A stretch of 64,000 bases of DNA, taken from the NCBI GenBank assembly GCA_018398585.1, contig JAGTTD010000001.1:12278501-12342500 (forward strand), given 5' to 3'. The notes beneath the pieces are model-generated. The model saw only the letters and a list, made by a program, of their open reading frames with translations. It did no database searches and was not told the DNA's origin. Shown piece by piece: positions 1 to 10,284 of this stretch (positions are counted from its first letter, which is position 1; the number at the start of each line of letters is the position of its first letter). The stretch is from Simmondsia chinensis. Lineage: Eukaryota; Streptophyta; Magnoliopsida; Caryophyllales; Simmondsiaceae. Position numbers and translations under genes: made by a program.

Positions 1-1319
1 ATGGGTTGTATCCATAGGGAACCGGAGTTAAGTCGAATTTAGTTATTAATGAGCAGTTGAAAATTGGATTTTGTTGGTTTGAATGATATGTTAACTAAAA
101 TAATAAAACTAAAAATAAACTAAACGTATCAATTCAATTGAGGTTAGTTTAGGGAATGAATCCGTGATAGCTTTACTCGTATCCCATCATTATATTATAC
201 TACGACAATGATTTAGTGTCTTAGGCTACATGCACTAAGCCTGGGTTAATATTTAAAATAGGGCATAGGGTAATGAACTAGTCTAAAGGCGTAACCTATC
301 ATATCTCCCTACATGTAGCATAGGTCATCTTATTGGTACTACTTAATTCCTTTCTTGCTCCCAATTCAATATTAAACCCAAATTAATACTTAAGTTAGGG
401 CTTAAGGTAATGAACTAGTCTAAGGGCATAACCCATCGTATCACTCTAGGTGTAGCATGGATTATCTCAATAGCACTAACAAATTCCTTTGTCACTCCTA
501 ATTAAGTATTAATTTATATAAAAGATTGTGTTCAACACGTGAAGAACTAGTTATGCTATAGTCTAGGCTACTAGCTAATAGATGAACGTTAATAATCAAG
601 ACATCTTATCATGGCCACAAGCATATAAACTCTCCATAGGGGTACATGCATAACATAACATAACATAAATCAATTGTCAAAAGCATAATATAAATCCGAG
701 ATACGGACGGCTACCCGTCCTTCATCCCTAAACTAAAGAGTCTACTTCTCTACAGGATTTTTACACATCATTAAATCATTACCGAAAGAAACAATGGAAA
801 ACAAACTAGGAACTGAGACTTCCCAAATTTGCGTTCACGTTGATCCAAGCTTTGATCCTTCTAGCACTCCGACCACCTGCGCTTCGGTGTCTCTGAACCC
901 TTGGAGCTCGTAGTGGCTTCGGGAAAGAGAGGAGAAGGAGAGGCATGGAAAAAGATCCCTAAAATAATTAGGTTATCAGTATTTGAAAGTCGGCGTGCGT
1001 GTGCAGTGTTATCCCCTGGTGTCCTCTATCTCTCCCTCTCGTGACACACACACACACACACAAACAAAACTTATATATTAACTATCCACGAAACTTATTC
1101 GGGTTACCGAATTGCAACTTACTTGGTCATTTTTTTCCATATGTGGTCGGGTTTCTCAAAGTAGTCTACAATTATGCCTCGATTACGTTTGATTCCGCGA
1201 CTTTTCAACCTTTCTTTGCTCCATTGCACTTTAAGCCAAAATGTACCAAGATTACAACAAAGCACACATGTAAAATCCAATTATTTTACAGGAACGAAGA
1301 GTAAATTATATAAATATAA
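1..1319. other. Unrecognised repeat-like DNA
   Basis: No coding sequence is recognisable here; the short open frames contain no known motif. The stretch holds the tandem duplication at 247-512, an (AC)n run at 1044-1062, and a phrase near 10-25 (TATCCATAGGGAACC) that faintly resembles one at 11835-11855 (TCGAACCATAGGGAC). Both regions might therefore be remnants of one LTR or leader family, but this is only an impression. The left end of the window cuts the feature. Confidence 0.4.
247..512. repeat. Imperfect 137-bp tandem duplication
   Basis: Two adjacent copies start near 247 and 384. Both run through the shared phrases AATGAACTAGTCTAA, GTAGCAT and AATTCCTTTG/C and end in an ATTAATT-like border. 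The copies differ at many positions, so the duplication is old. No function is apparent. Confidence 0.7.
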
Positions 1320-1783
1320 GGCACATCAGAGGCGTATCTCTGTTGCCCACGGGCCATCTCATAAACTGTTTTGATCTCTTATACCAATTGATGCAGCGCG
1401 TATGTGAAAAATTCTGGAATGGGAATGAGTCAACAACCTTCCCTTTAATTTTAGTCATGAAATAATAAAACTTCAAGAGGAAAAATAAACTCAATTCTCA
1501 CAACCCAAGAAAAGAGGCTCTAACATTGGAAATTAAATCTAAAAATTGAATAACGAAAACCCTTGATTTCTTCTAGTATATATAGAGGAGCTATTTGAAT
1601 AAGAATCTAATTCTAAAAGACAATTCAAAATTTAAACAAAGCTAAAATCTTACTTAAACCCAAATTCATAATTAAACTCAAATTCTGCCCAACTTTCTGT
1701 CCCCATTCTGCTTCTGCCAACCACTACCTGCCAATCTTGTACTTGCCTAGTGATCTGCCAAGCTTGGAATATGGGCTGCATGA
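1320..1783 (-). mobile_element. R1-family gypsy fragment: 5' LTR plus leader
   Basis: The LTR (1389-1783) begins TGATGCAGC on the plus strand and ends GGGCTGCATGA. These are the same ends as the two LTRs of the complete element at 27170-30016, but this copy is shorter (about 395 against 542 bp) and diverged. To its left the minus strand reads TTGGTATAAGAGATC, a decayed initiator-Met primer-binding site (usual form TGGTATCAGAGC). The leader at 1320-1388 also matches 29415-29474, including the phrase CACGGGCCATCTCA. The fragment is therefore the 5' end of a minus-strand R1 element that lost the rest of its body. Confidence 0.75.
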
Positions 1784-2694
1784 TGTATAGTATAATTATT
1801 TGATATTGACATTATTTATATAGTCAACATAATTATTATATAAGAACTTAATTTATAAGGGTATATATAAGTAATGTAACCTTATATAAAATTATATATT
1901 ATCACGTAATTAATACAAATTTGTCATCCTATAATTAAATGATTATGAGAGTTTTCGATATGATACGTTGGTAATCAAACTTTATATTAGTTAATTTAAG
2001 ATTATAGCTTAAACTAAGTTTATTTTATGTGTGTACCAGTGTATACATGCTTAATTTAACTTTCTGATACCCTAAGGAAAGAAAGTGACTTCCTTTACAA
2101 TACATATGCTTGAAACTTTACTTATTAACGTTTTATTTTGTAAAACCGTATTATGATCCTATCCATTAGTTTTGATTAAACTCAATAGATTGTAATAATT
2201 GCAAAATTATTACTATACTTCGAATTGGGATGGATCTGCGAATGGGGAATCGTAGAATTTTAAGAATCTAAGAGCATGGAGTGAGAGAGCGCATCCATGA
2301 GATTACTAAATTGCACAACAAATTCAATTAATATATTTCACTACAATAATGAATCTTTTGAAGAGGAAAAGTCAAGGGAAAACTATGTTCTAAATCTTTA
2401 TGCATATTAGCAGTCAAAGATCCACTAGGAGCAAAGAAAATTTCAATGAAGTTCTTATTAGGATGTTTATGAACTCCTTCTACAGTAGCTGGGAGATGGC
2501 TTTACTGTCTGAGGAATCGTTAGCTTCCATTTCATAGCATTTTCTTAGCAAATGGCCAAGTTAGCTTGCAAGTTACGTATCGTATTGGTCTTGTAAAATT
2601 GAGCCTAGTGGGATTCTTAAAGAAATGATAAATTAAGATACCTAGAGAATCGACTATTAATTACTTGAAACTGTAGAAATAATTTATGATGCAG
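1784..2694. other. Intergenic AT-rich DNA, nothing recognised
   Basis: AT-rich sequence without a supported gene or repeat boundary. The part next to 2695 may belong to the neighbouring gypsy relic, but no pol motif could be read there. Confidence 0.4.
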
Positions 2695-3202
2695 CGTGTC
2701 CATTTGATTTGGTGATATCCGAAGAAAGCGTCCTTGAAACTGAACAATTCATTGCCCATCGTCAAATCCACCAGCAGATCAATTTTTGGAAAGCGATAAG
2801 AATCCTTCGGACAATGTTTATTCAAATTTGTGAAGTCCACACACATCTTCCAAGTCTCGTTCGAGTTTTTTACGAGAACCAGTTTAGATAGCTATTCTGG
2901 GTATTTTACTCTCGTATAAATCCGGCCTTATGCTGCTTGAGAATTTTCACCTTGATTGCCTCATTCTTTTCTGCACATAAGCTTCTTCTCTTTTGCTTAA
3001 TGGGAACTACATTTGGAAGCACATTCAATCGATGCATCATCGCTTCCTGGTCAATCCTGGGCATCTCCTCTACACTGAAAGCGAATACATCGCGAAAATG
3101 CCTTAGTAAAGATGTTAATTCACACATCAAATCTTTAGGCAGCCAACATCCTAGCTTGACCACCTTTCCCTTCTCCACCTTCACATACTTAACGCAGCCC
3201 AA
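2695..3202 (-). pseudogene. Gypsy reverse transcriptase, N-terminal part
   Basis: Reverse transcriptase copies element RNA into DNA in the cytoplasmic particle. Two open pieces in different frames (3202-2906 and 2846-2661) carry the hallmark gypsy phrases DVFAFSVEEMPRID, HRLNVLPNVVPIKQKRR and AGFIRE, then CVDFTNLNKHCPKDSY, PKIDLLVD and FGYHQI. These cover the linker, fingers and first palm motifs. The catalytic YxDD region is absent because homology ends near 2695. A frame break separates the pieces. This is a clear pseudogene fragment of gypsy pol. Confidence 0.88.
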
Positions 3203-3551
3203 ACCTGAATCCCACCTTTCTGGTACCTACTTGTGTGGATGGTCCAGCCTTTCACTCTTAACTTCGGGTAATATTTTACAATCTACAAGGTGCAAAGATG
3301 CATAGAACTCTTGGGCTATCTTTTGATTTCGTCAAAGGGCAATTATGTCCCCATTTTCAACTTCGAATTTCATCAAAAGATGGTAAGTTGAGATCATGGC
3401 CCTTACGTGGTTTGAGGCAAGTCGCTTGAGTATAATATTATACTAATCCACTATTCAAAATTCAACTTTTACCCTCCTTACGGTCTCCTGCTCATGGAAT
3501 ACAATGTCCATAACGACCACCCCCAAGGGCTGGACTACCTCTCTAGTGAAG

Positions 3552-3790
3552 TTAACCATAGGATAGCATACTGGCATGATCCGACTCATGAGTATATCCA
3601 TCTGCTTGAAACATTGATAAGAAAAAAAAAATTACGTTTATGGCACTCCCTTGGTTGACTAGAAACCTATGGACCCAACATCGCTCTATGTCAATAGAGA
3701 TGACCAATGGATCATCGTGAGGTACTTGGACATCCGCTAATTCTTCATCGGTAAAGGGCATTACTAGTATGGATCGTCTCTTCTTGGCTC
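3552..3790 (-). pseudogene. Gypsy aspartic protease fragment
   Basis: The retroviral-type aspartic protease would release gag and pol proteins from the polyprotein. The stretch reads MPFTDEELADVQVPHDDPLV and then VHRFLVNQGSAINVIFF. The catalytic D-S/T-G triad is replaced by N-Q-G, so the enzyme could not work. It lies between the gag tail and RT as expected. The C-terminal half of the domain is frameshifted. Confidence 0.8.
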
Positions 3791-3799
3791 ACACCTCCG

Positions 3800-4990
3800 T
3801 CATGTATGACAGCTCATACTGTGAAACCTGAGAGATCATTGTGATCATCTTTTTCGGCTCCTCTATCATTTCTTTGGAAGGCACCGTCACTAGTGCTTTG
3901 CTACTTGTTCCTCCATCTAGTGCTTCTCGACCTGGCAGTTCCCTATAATGGTTCTGAGCCTGCTTTTGTTGATCTCTACACTCTTCCATGGTATGATCAT
4001 CGAACTAGTGAAATTCTCACCATTTTGCCTTTGCTCGAGAGTGCAACGATTGCTTAGGCGGGAAGGATGTCTTTTGGAAAGAGGGCGGATGATGTACAAA
4101 TTTCTTGTTCTGCCTCGAAGGCCTGCACACCTGAATTCTAAGATGGGATATGGGCAGGGGAGGTTTTCTCCTTGTCTGGACAAAGATTCATATTTTTCTT
4201 TTGATTTTCCTACAATGCCAAGTCAGAACCTCCCTACAGCGCTAATCACATCCTCGGTGGATATATATTTATTGGCTTTGTCCCATAGCTCGTCACACGT
4301 TACTTCTTTTCTAGTGTGAACTTAAAATTTGAACTCCTAAGTTCATTAACAAAGGCACTTACTGTTGTTTCATCAGCCAAACCCGGTATATCAATCATTT
4401 CCCAAAAAACCTTCTAATAAAGTCTCTCAAAGACTTTGACTCCCTCTGCTACAGCTGTATCAACTAAGCTGCCATCTTCTTTCTTCGTTTGTTACTTACG
4501 AAGTGGTGGGAAAACTTCTCCGCCAATTGTGCAAAACTAACAATTTTTCTCTCTGGTACAAATGCAAACCATGATTGGGCAACTTCCGTTAATGTAGTGG
4601 GAAAGCACTTACACCAGACCTCTTCCGAGGCATCCTATATATACATTCGGGATTTAAAACCCGAGAAATGATCCTCGGGATCTTGGGTTCCGTCGAAGAG
4701 GTTTATACTCGGAATTTTAACCTTCTTCACGAAAAAAGATAAAATCCTTTTAGAAAGAGGGGAGTGCGTGCCCTAAACCTTTGGCACCTCACCAAACTTT
4801 CCCTCCTCTGATAGGGCATTAGCATCCCAATGCTTACCACTCATATTGCTAGTGGATTTATCCTCCACCTGATTCCGTCCCATGTGGAGGAGCTTGCTCT
4901 TTCTCTTCTCACGGTGTCCAGCCCTCAAATCCAACCCTTGTCTGCACCACCCTTCTTCTTGAATTCGCAAAGCTTCAGGCCCACGACCCA
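3800..4990 (-). pseudogene. Gypsy gag remnant
   Basis: Gag would form the particle that packages element RNA. Around 4270-4480 a broken frame reads DIPGLADETTVSAFVNELRS and CDELWDKANKYISTED, matching the retrotransposon gag core. Around 3960-4030 a degenerate CCHC-like segment ends in HTMEECRDQQKQ. Stops and shifts interrupt it throughout, so no product can be made. The N-terminal part (4500-4990) is less certain. Confidence 0.75.
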
Positions 4991-5164
4991 TAGTTTTATG
5001 ACTTTCACCTTCGGACGCACGTGGTGCCTCCGGTTGCTATTCGCCAAGATTTTGCAACAGGCTGTCAAGCATATCTTGAACATCTTGCTTTGACACGAGC
5101 TTGGTTTCTACATTGGATTTGGTGGGATTAGGGGACCCTGGTGGTTCCGTCATGACTTTGAACC

Positions 5165-5182
5165 TTCCCACAAACGGCGCCA
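5165..5182 (-). promoter_or_regulatory. Primer-binding site of the gypsy relic
   Basis: The minus strand reads TGGCGCCGTTTGTGGGAA. It begins with TGG, complementary to a tRNA CCA end, and resembles the primer-binding sites ascribed to tRNA-Asp in Athila/Tat-type elements. It lies just upstream of the gag remnant. Confidence 0.7.
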
Positions 5183-5201
5183 ATTATATTTTAGATGAAT
5201 T

Positions 5202-5570
5202 TGTTGATGTGTGGGGTAGCACAAGTTGAACTCAAGATTTGGAAGAAAGACCACCTTGTGCTCAAGGTTTCTCCAATTTTTAGGGTAGATTTCTTTGGGA
5301 AGTCCTTTCTCCTTCTTTCTTTCCTTTGGGAACCTTGGGTTTGAGTATATATATATATAAAAGTAGGGAGCCTTAAAGTGGAATACTACGTATGTAATTC
5401 AGGAAACGTGGCGCTTTTCTTGCGACCCTAGTTTTAGGGCGCCCTCCGTGGTTTTCCCATTTTGGGGCACCCTTCCTAGCACGTGCCTTTCCTGGGTTGC
5501 TCGTTCTTGCTTGCCTTCTCGCTGATGCCTTAGCGGGTGTGGATATAAACACCTACATGCTTTAATGTTC
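5202..5570 (-). repeat. LTR-like segment next to the primer-binding site
   Basis: The segment starts TGTTGATGTG on the plus strand, so the minus-strand LTR would end in CA about 19 bp from the primer-binding site, an unusually wide spacer. A (TA)n run near 5348 and a TATAAA-like stretch could be promoter remnants. No second LTR copy was found, so the far boundary is a guess. Confidence 0.4.
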
Positions 5571-5769
5571 CTTTGTCTCAACCTTGCTCATGCCGCCATG
5601 AGGTGGCGTTCACCATGCTAGAACAACTGTATGGACCACTGTTCTTCCTATCACCAGATGCTCATCTCTTCCTTATACACGCTTTCCCAACTTGCTCTAA
5701 TACTTTGCTGGGAAAAATCACAATTCAAATACAAGCAGAAATGAAAATCAAGCGAAAACAATGAAACAA

Positions 5770-6200
5770 CACACAATTGAAACCTCAAACCCCGTGTAAC
5801 AACTCGCATCCCAAATGTGTGACTATTACATGGTAAGTCACAAACTCTCTTCAATATAGCTACTACATGATAAATCACCAACCCTCCTGAATGTATTTGC
5901 TGTGCAGCGAGTCACCAACCCTCCTCAATATAGCTGCTGCACAGCAAGTCACCAACCCTCCTCACAATGTAATTTTAGAAAGAGGAAGCTACAAAAACTC
6001 TCATAAACTCTTATATCATCCCACAACTATCAACACAAGTACCTCTCAATCAAACCTTTCTCTCCCCCCGACCTGGGGGCACCCTTTACAAATCCCACAA
6101 ACGCCTGACATTTTCTTCTCTACTCTTTCTCTATTTTCCTCTCTTTTTCTTCTTACTCTAACCATCAATCTAAGATCCTTTTATAACTAAGTTACCTGAT
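5770..6200. repeat. Diverged direct repeat, left copy
   Basis: The copy begins AATTGAAACCTCAAACC and includes CATCCCAAATGTGTGACT. The same order of phrases recurs at 6722-7140. It contains the short tandem array at 5829-5970 and a conserved stretch around TCTCCCCCCGACCTGG. The pair could be two old LTRs of a roughly 1.4-kb element, but no PBS or protein domain supports this. Confidence 0.5.
5829..5970. repeat. Short tandem array, about 37-bp unit
   Basis: About three and a half imperfect units share the phrase GTCACCAACCCTCCTCAATA followed by TAGCTGCTGCA. A decayed version is seen at 6785-6890 in the right copy of the larger repeat. Confidence 0.65.
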
Positions 6201-6721
6201 CCTTATTACAATCAAACCAAGTAACTTAATCTGATTCAAATCACATCACAGCTAAATGTTACACAAATATCATCTAAATCAAATCCTGATCAAATTCAAT
6301 CAATATTTAATTTTCAAGTAAATAATATCTTAATAATTATCCCCTTACTTAAAAATTATTTTTCTATATCACTCAAGTTTTTGTCAATTTTTCTTTTTTT
6401 TTTTTTAGTAGAAAACCGAGCGGTACCTTAATTCCACCATCCTCACCTTCGCATGCCGCACCACCACCACCAGATATATCTCTAGTTCATAACATCGACC
6501 GCTTGTTGCCGTGTTCGTCACGCTGTCACTTTGCTTTTGTGGGCCACTGTTGTCCCCACCTCTATTCGACACACCTCCACCACCGACAGCTTCCTTTCGA
6601 CTGCAATATCTCTTATCACAACCTCTACCACGCACTTCTAACCTCGACCATGACAAACCAGTAATAGACGAACACCTCCATCGCCGTCCTACACGAACCA
6701 TACTGTGGACCCTGGAAATAA
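6201..6721. other. Spacer between the two direct repeats
   Basis: AT-rich at first, then a poly-T run near 6391-6405 and a more GC-rich part (6420-6700). Open frames on both strands show only low-complexity residues. No family is recognised. Confidence 0.35.
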
Positions 6722-7140
6722 CATCTTTAATTGAAACCTAAAACCTCATCTCACAACTTTCATCCCATATGTGTGACTGTTGCGTGGTAAGTATCTAACC
6801 ATCTTCAATGTAGCTAATGCACGATGAGCCACCAACTCTTCTCAATGTATCTGCTGCATGGAGGGCCAACAACCCTCCTCATTACGTAGCTCTGGATAGA
6901 GGAGGCTATCAATCGATCCACCCGACTATGACTCTCTTCATATTTGAATGAGCCTTAATAACATCAAACACAAAAACCTCACAAATGAACATTCGCAATC
7001 ATTTTCACAATCCCTCCCCCTACCTGGAGTGCTGTCATGTACCCCTTTACAAAAATTCACTCAGGCTCTACAAGTTTTCTTTTCCACTTCACCGCTCTGC
7101 AACCATGAGATTCCCTCTATTAATCCATCAAAGTAAACTA
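6722..7140. repeat. Diverged direct repeat, right copy
   Basis: Repeats the left copy: AATTGAAACCTAAAACC, then CATCCCATATGTGTGACT, the decayed tandem array and the CCCTCCCCCTACCTGG stretch. The orientation is the same as the left copy. Confidence 0.5.
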
Positions 7141-8221
7141 CCCATCTCCCACTAGCCATCTCCCACAAGATTATGTAGATAGTTAACAAAAAATAAACTA
7201 TATAATTTTTCTTTTCCATTTCTGATTCTTTTTTTCCTTTTTCTTCTATTTGAGACGTAATTATCCAACAATATATTTCATAGAAACCTAAACTCAAGTA
7301 TGTGATAAATAAGTTGTTATCTTCACTAGAGGTTAAGTGAAGGCTAATTTAGGTATAAATAAATAGGTTAAGTCATTTTTTATTAATTATACCTATCTCT
7401 AACTCTATATAGATGTTTTAGTGTACAAAATAATATGAACAATATAAATATTGAGTTTCCTCTCTCCCCTTTCTCAAGGTCCCTCTCTCCCCCATTATGT
7501 CTCTAGTCTCTCTTCCCCTACCTTTTCTTATACTATACCAATACTTGTGAAGCTTTATATGCTCTACAATTTATAAAAACTATGTACAATATACTACTTT
7601 TGATTTAAAGATTGTTTGATTGATTGAGTGATTCGGTATTTTGATTTATAAGAAGAAGACATGAACCAGTGCACATCATGGGATCGCAAAAGATGACATG
7701 ATGAATGAGCCCACCAAGATTGGCTTACAATTTGGCAAAAGAAAAAGCACAGGATGCGACATCGACACCATTTCAACTAAGGACCAATAGAAAGGTGTGA
7801 ATAAAATGAAAAAAAGATGGCCCTAATAAATGTAAACGGTGGTACATAGCAGACGCGGAGCATTCAGTGCAGTTGCCAAATTTTATTAAACTTACATATA
7901 TTTTTTTTTTCCTGCACTAAAACTTACATGTATATATTATATAAATACATAAGGTTATGTAAATGGTGCATTTGTTTTTAATAAATGCATTTGATCGTTG
8001 TCACATTGTAGAAAGAAATTACCAAATTTATATATATATAGACCAATTATCAACAACAACAACAACAATATATAGACCAATTATATAGCTAATAATACAA
8101 TTATATGACAAAAATATATTTACAAGTATTTTTATAAATAAATATTTTTATAACAAATCTGTAAATATGATTATGTAAATTAGTTACATGAATTATGCAC
8201 TTATATCGGTTCAAAAAACAA
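7141..8221. other. AT-rich intergenic DNA
   Basis: No gene is supported. A small direct repeat (ATATAGACCAATTAT) at about 8036-8085 flanks a CAA microsatellite. The rest is low-complexity plant intergenic sequence. Confidence 0.4.
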
Positions 8222-8604
8222 AAATTTACTTCAAAGGTTCATGTACTTTGCACATTGTGTCAATTTGGTCATTATACTTTTACTTATGTCAATTTAGCCC
8301 CTCAAAAATTCAAAATGTGTCAATTTAGTCATTTGGTCAAATTTATGTTAAATTAATATCTTAATTTTGAACGACAAAATTATGTTTGATGCAAGCAACT
8401 TATTATAAATTCATCCATTTACTCAATGTAACCCAATTCATGGCCGAACCATTAAAACTTTTATTAAAAACTTAACATAAAATTTTTTCTAAGAACCAGG
8501 TTGACACATTTTGAATTGTAAAGGCACTAAATTGACACAGTTCAAAGTACAAGGACTAAATTAACCCAATAAACAAAATACAGGGACCTTTAGCGTAAAT
8601 AAGC
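8222..8604. mobile_element. MITE with long terminal inverted repeats
   Basis: The two ends are inverted copies. The left arm contains AAGGTTCATGTACTTTG, GTGTCAATTTGGTC and TTCAAAATGTGTCAATTTAG. The right arm read on the minus strand gives AAAGGTCCCTGTATTTTG, GTGTCAATTTAG and TTCAAAATGTGTCAACC. The arms are about 110 bp long with a short AT-rich centre. This fits a non-coding Mutator-like MITE, a class mobilised by transposases encoded elsewhere. Flanking CAAAAAT phrases are present on both sides, but a clean 9-bp duplication could not be fixed. Confidence 0.7.
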
Positions 8605-9030
8605 CAAACAAAAATCTTGCACTTTCAAGTTTTTTGGTCAACATGCACTTAGGAATTATATCATTGTTCTTGCTTTAGGGAATTTGAACATTTAGCCACC
8701 ATTAACACTAGTGTTATTCCATGCGATTCACGGAAGATATCTATATTTTTAAATATAATTTATATATTATCACATTTGAATTTTATTAAATTTTATAAAA
8801 TATACAACATTATATATTTTGCAAACTTACATAGTAAAGATATTGAATTTCTTGTTTTTTCTTTCCTATAATCTCGAATATTAAATGACCCTCACTTAGA
8901 ATTGCTTATATTAGAGTTTAGAGACTTTTGGTGATACCCCTTTAGAATTACTTGGATTAAGGTTTGGAGGCTTTTGGTGGTAGGGGTACTTTGCAATAAT
9001 ATATAGAAGATTGGCGAAGAAAACTAAATG
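8605..9030. other. AT-rich intergenic DNA
   Basis: No coding or repeat structure is recognised. A short phrase (AGGTTTGGAGGCTTTTGGTG and a variant) occurs twice near 8918-8975. Confidence 0.35.
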
Positions 9031-9032
9031 AA

Positions 9033-9320
9033 CTAAGGCCTAGTTTGGTTTCTACCAGAATTGATTTTCTACGGAAAGTACAATTTCCTGTAAAAATTTA
9101 ATTCCCGTGTCAACTTTTCAGAAAGTGGGTAAAAGATGTTCCATAGTTGGGATATGAAATAGAACTTACTTGGAAAAGCTAGTTAAAAATGAAGGAACTA
9201 GAACTTACCTTGGGAGACTAGGTAAGTTATTTCCTAAAATTTTGAAGGAATTAAAAATTGCTAAGCAATTTCTACTTCCCTTATTATGTCAATTTCTTTC
9301 CAACCAAACAAGAGCTCAGA
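9033..9320. mobile_element. Possible MITE with TTTGGTT-type ends
   Basis: The left end reads AGTTTGGTTTCTACCAGAA. The right end, on the minus strand, reads CTTGTTTGGTTGGAAAGAAA. The inverted similarity is limited to about 20 bp and no target duplication is clear, so this is a tentative call. Confidence 0.3.
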
Positions 9321-9690
9321 TATGTACCTTCTATGAATTTCTACTTTTTGCGCTTACTTTCTGCATATCAAATGAAAAGTAAGTTTGTGTATCAAATTTT
9401 TATATTAAATAATATGGTCACAAATTATTAGATTACATAAAGATATTACATTAAACATTTTCGATAAGTAATAAATATTTACCATATATATTTCATAGAA
9501 ATTAGATATATTTATTTGTTACCTATACCATTGTAATTATTAGCCCAATTATTCAAGTACTTGATAGATGGAAAGTGTGACTAAACATGGGCATTGCTTG
9601 ACCGTCTACCCCTGCAACAAATGGAAAGTGGCCAGCCCCACCACTTGTGAGTGAAGAATGAGTCAATAATGTGAAAACTAAACAAATAGA

Positions 9691-9955
9691 GGGTGTTTTT
9701 TTTTTTTTTTTTCAAATATTTTCAGTGTCCGAAAGACTCCAGCCTAAGCAAGGTCTGGGGAGTGGATGTACGTAGCCTTCCCCCTTCAGGATGATACCCT
9801 GAAGAGAGGCGGTTTCCGAGTAACCCCAACCTAAGGGGTAAGGACTTTCCAGGCGGTTACCCATCATGGTACTACTCTCACCCAAATATGTATAACTTCA
9901 AAGTTCTAATAGGATCCGGTACCAGCGTGTTGGTACCCAAGCACGCCTAAACAAA
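9691..9955 (-). mobile_element. SINE with 5S rRNA-like head and Angio-type body
   Basis: Read on the minus strand, 9940-9850 follows plant 5S rRNA: ACCGGATCCTATTAGAAC, GAAGTTA, GAGAGTAGTACC, GATGGGTAACC and CTGGAAAGTCC occur in 5S order. These include counterparts of the 5S internal control regions (intermediate element and C box). Next, 9830-9745 matches the conserved plant SINE body: GAAACCGCCTCTCTTCAGG, AAGGGGGAAGGCTACGTACA and CCCCAGACC. An A-rich tail lies at 9709-9691. A SINE is transcribed by RNA polymerase III and copied by a LINE reverse transcriptase. Decay is moderate, so this is a dead copy rather than a 5S gene. Confidence 0.78.
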
Positions 9956-10284
9956 TAGAGGATAGTTTGATCAAAAATATAAATAAATAAATAAAGGGTA
10001 TGTGTTAAAAAACCAAAAAAAAAAAAAAAAAAAAATTCGAGCAATAAATAGAGGGTACTATATGTAGCAAGGAAAACATGGATGATAGCCAACATCACAT
10101 GGCCCAATTAAGAAATCAGATGCCACCCATAAAATCCCAGTATATTATTACAATCATCCATACGAAATTATAGTGCATGGGTTAATTCAACTCACATTAT
10201 GAGCTCCTAACTGCTACCAGGTCTATCTTGCAACATGACCCCTCTTCGAAACTCTCTGCTTTATGCTCCACTAGTTAGGATTAG

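Larger units (their letters stand above)
2695..5184 (-). mobile_element. Decayed Ty3/gypsy element body (gag-PR-RT start)
   Basis: On the minus strand the order is primer-binding site (5182-5165), gag (about 4990-3800), protease (about 3790-3552) and the start of reverse transcriptase (3202-2695). This is the normal gypsy order. The reading frame is broken many times. Homology stops abruptly just after the RT motif GYHQI, so the rest of pol and the 3' LTR are gone. It is a dead, 3'-truncated copy unrelated in sequence to its neighbours. Confidence 0.85.

Noticed and set aside
1044..1062. Telomere-like or regulatory repeat
   Set aside because: A plain (AC)n microsatellite.
9850..9955. A functional 5S rRNA gene
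   Set aside because: Too many substitutions, no 5S tandem array or T-run terminator, and the sequence runs directly into a SINE body.
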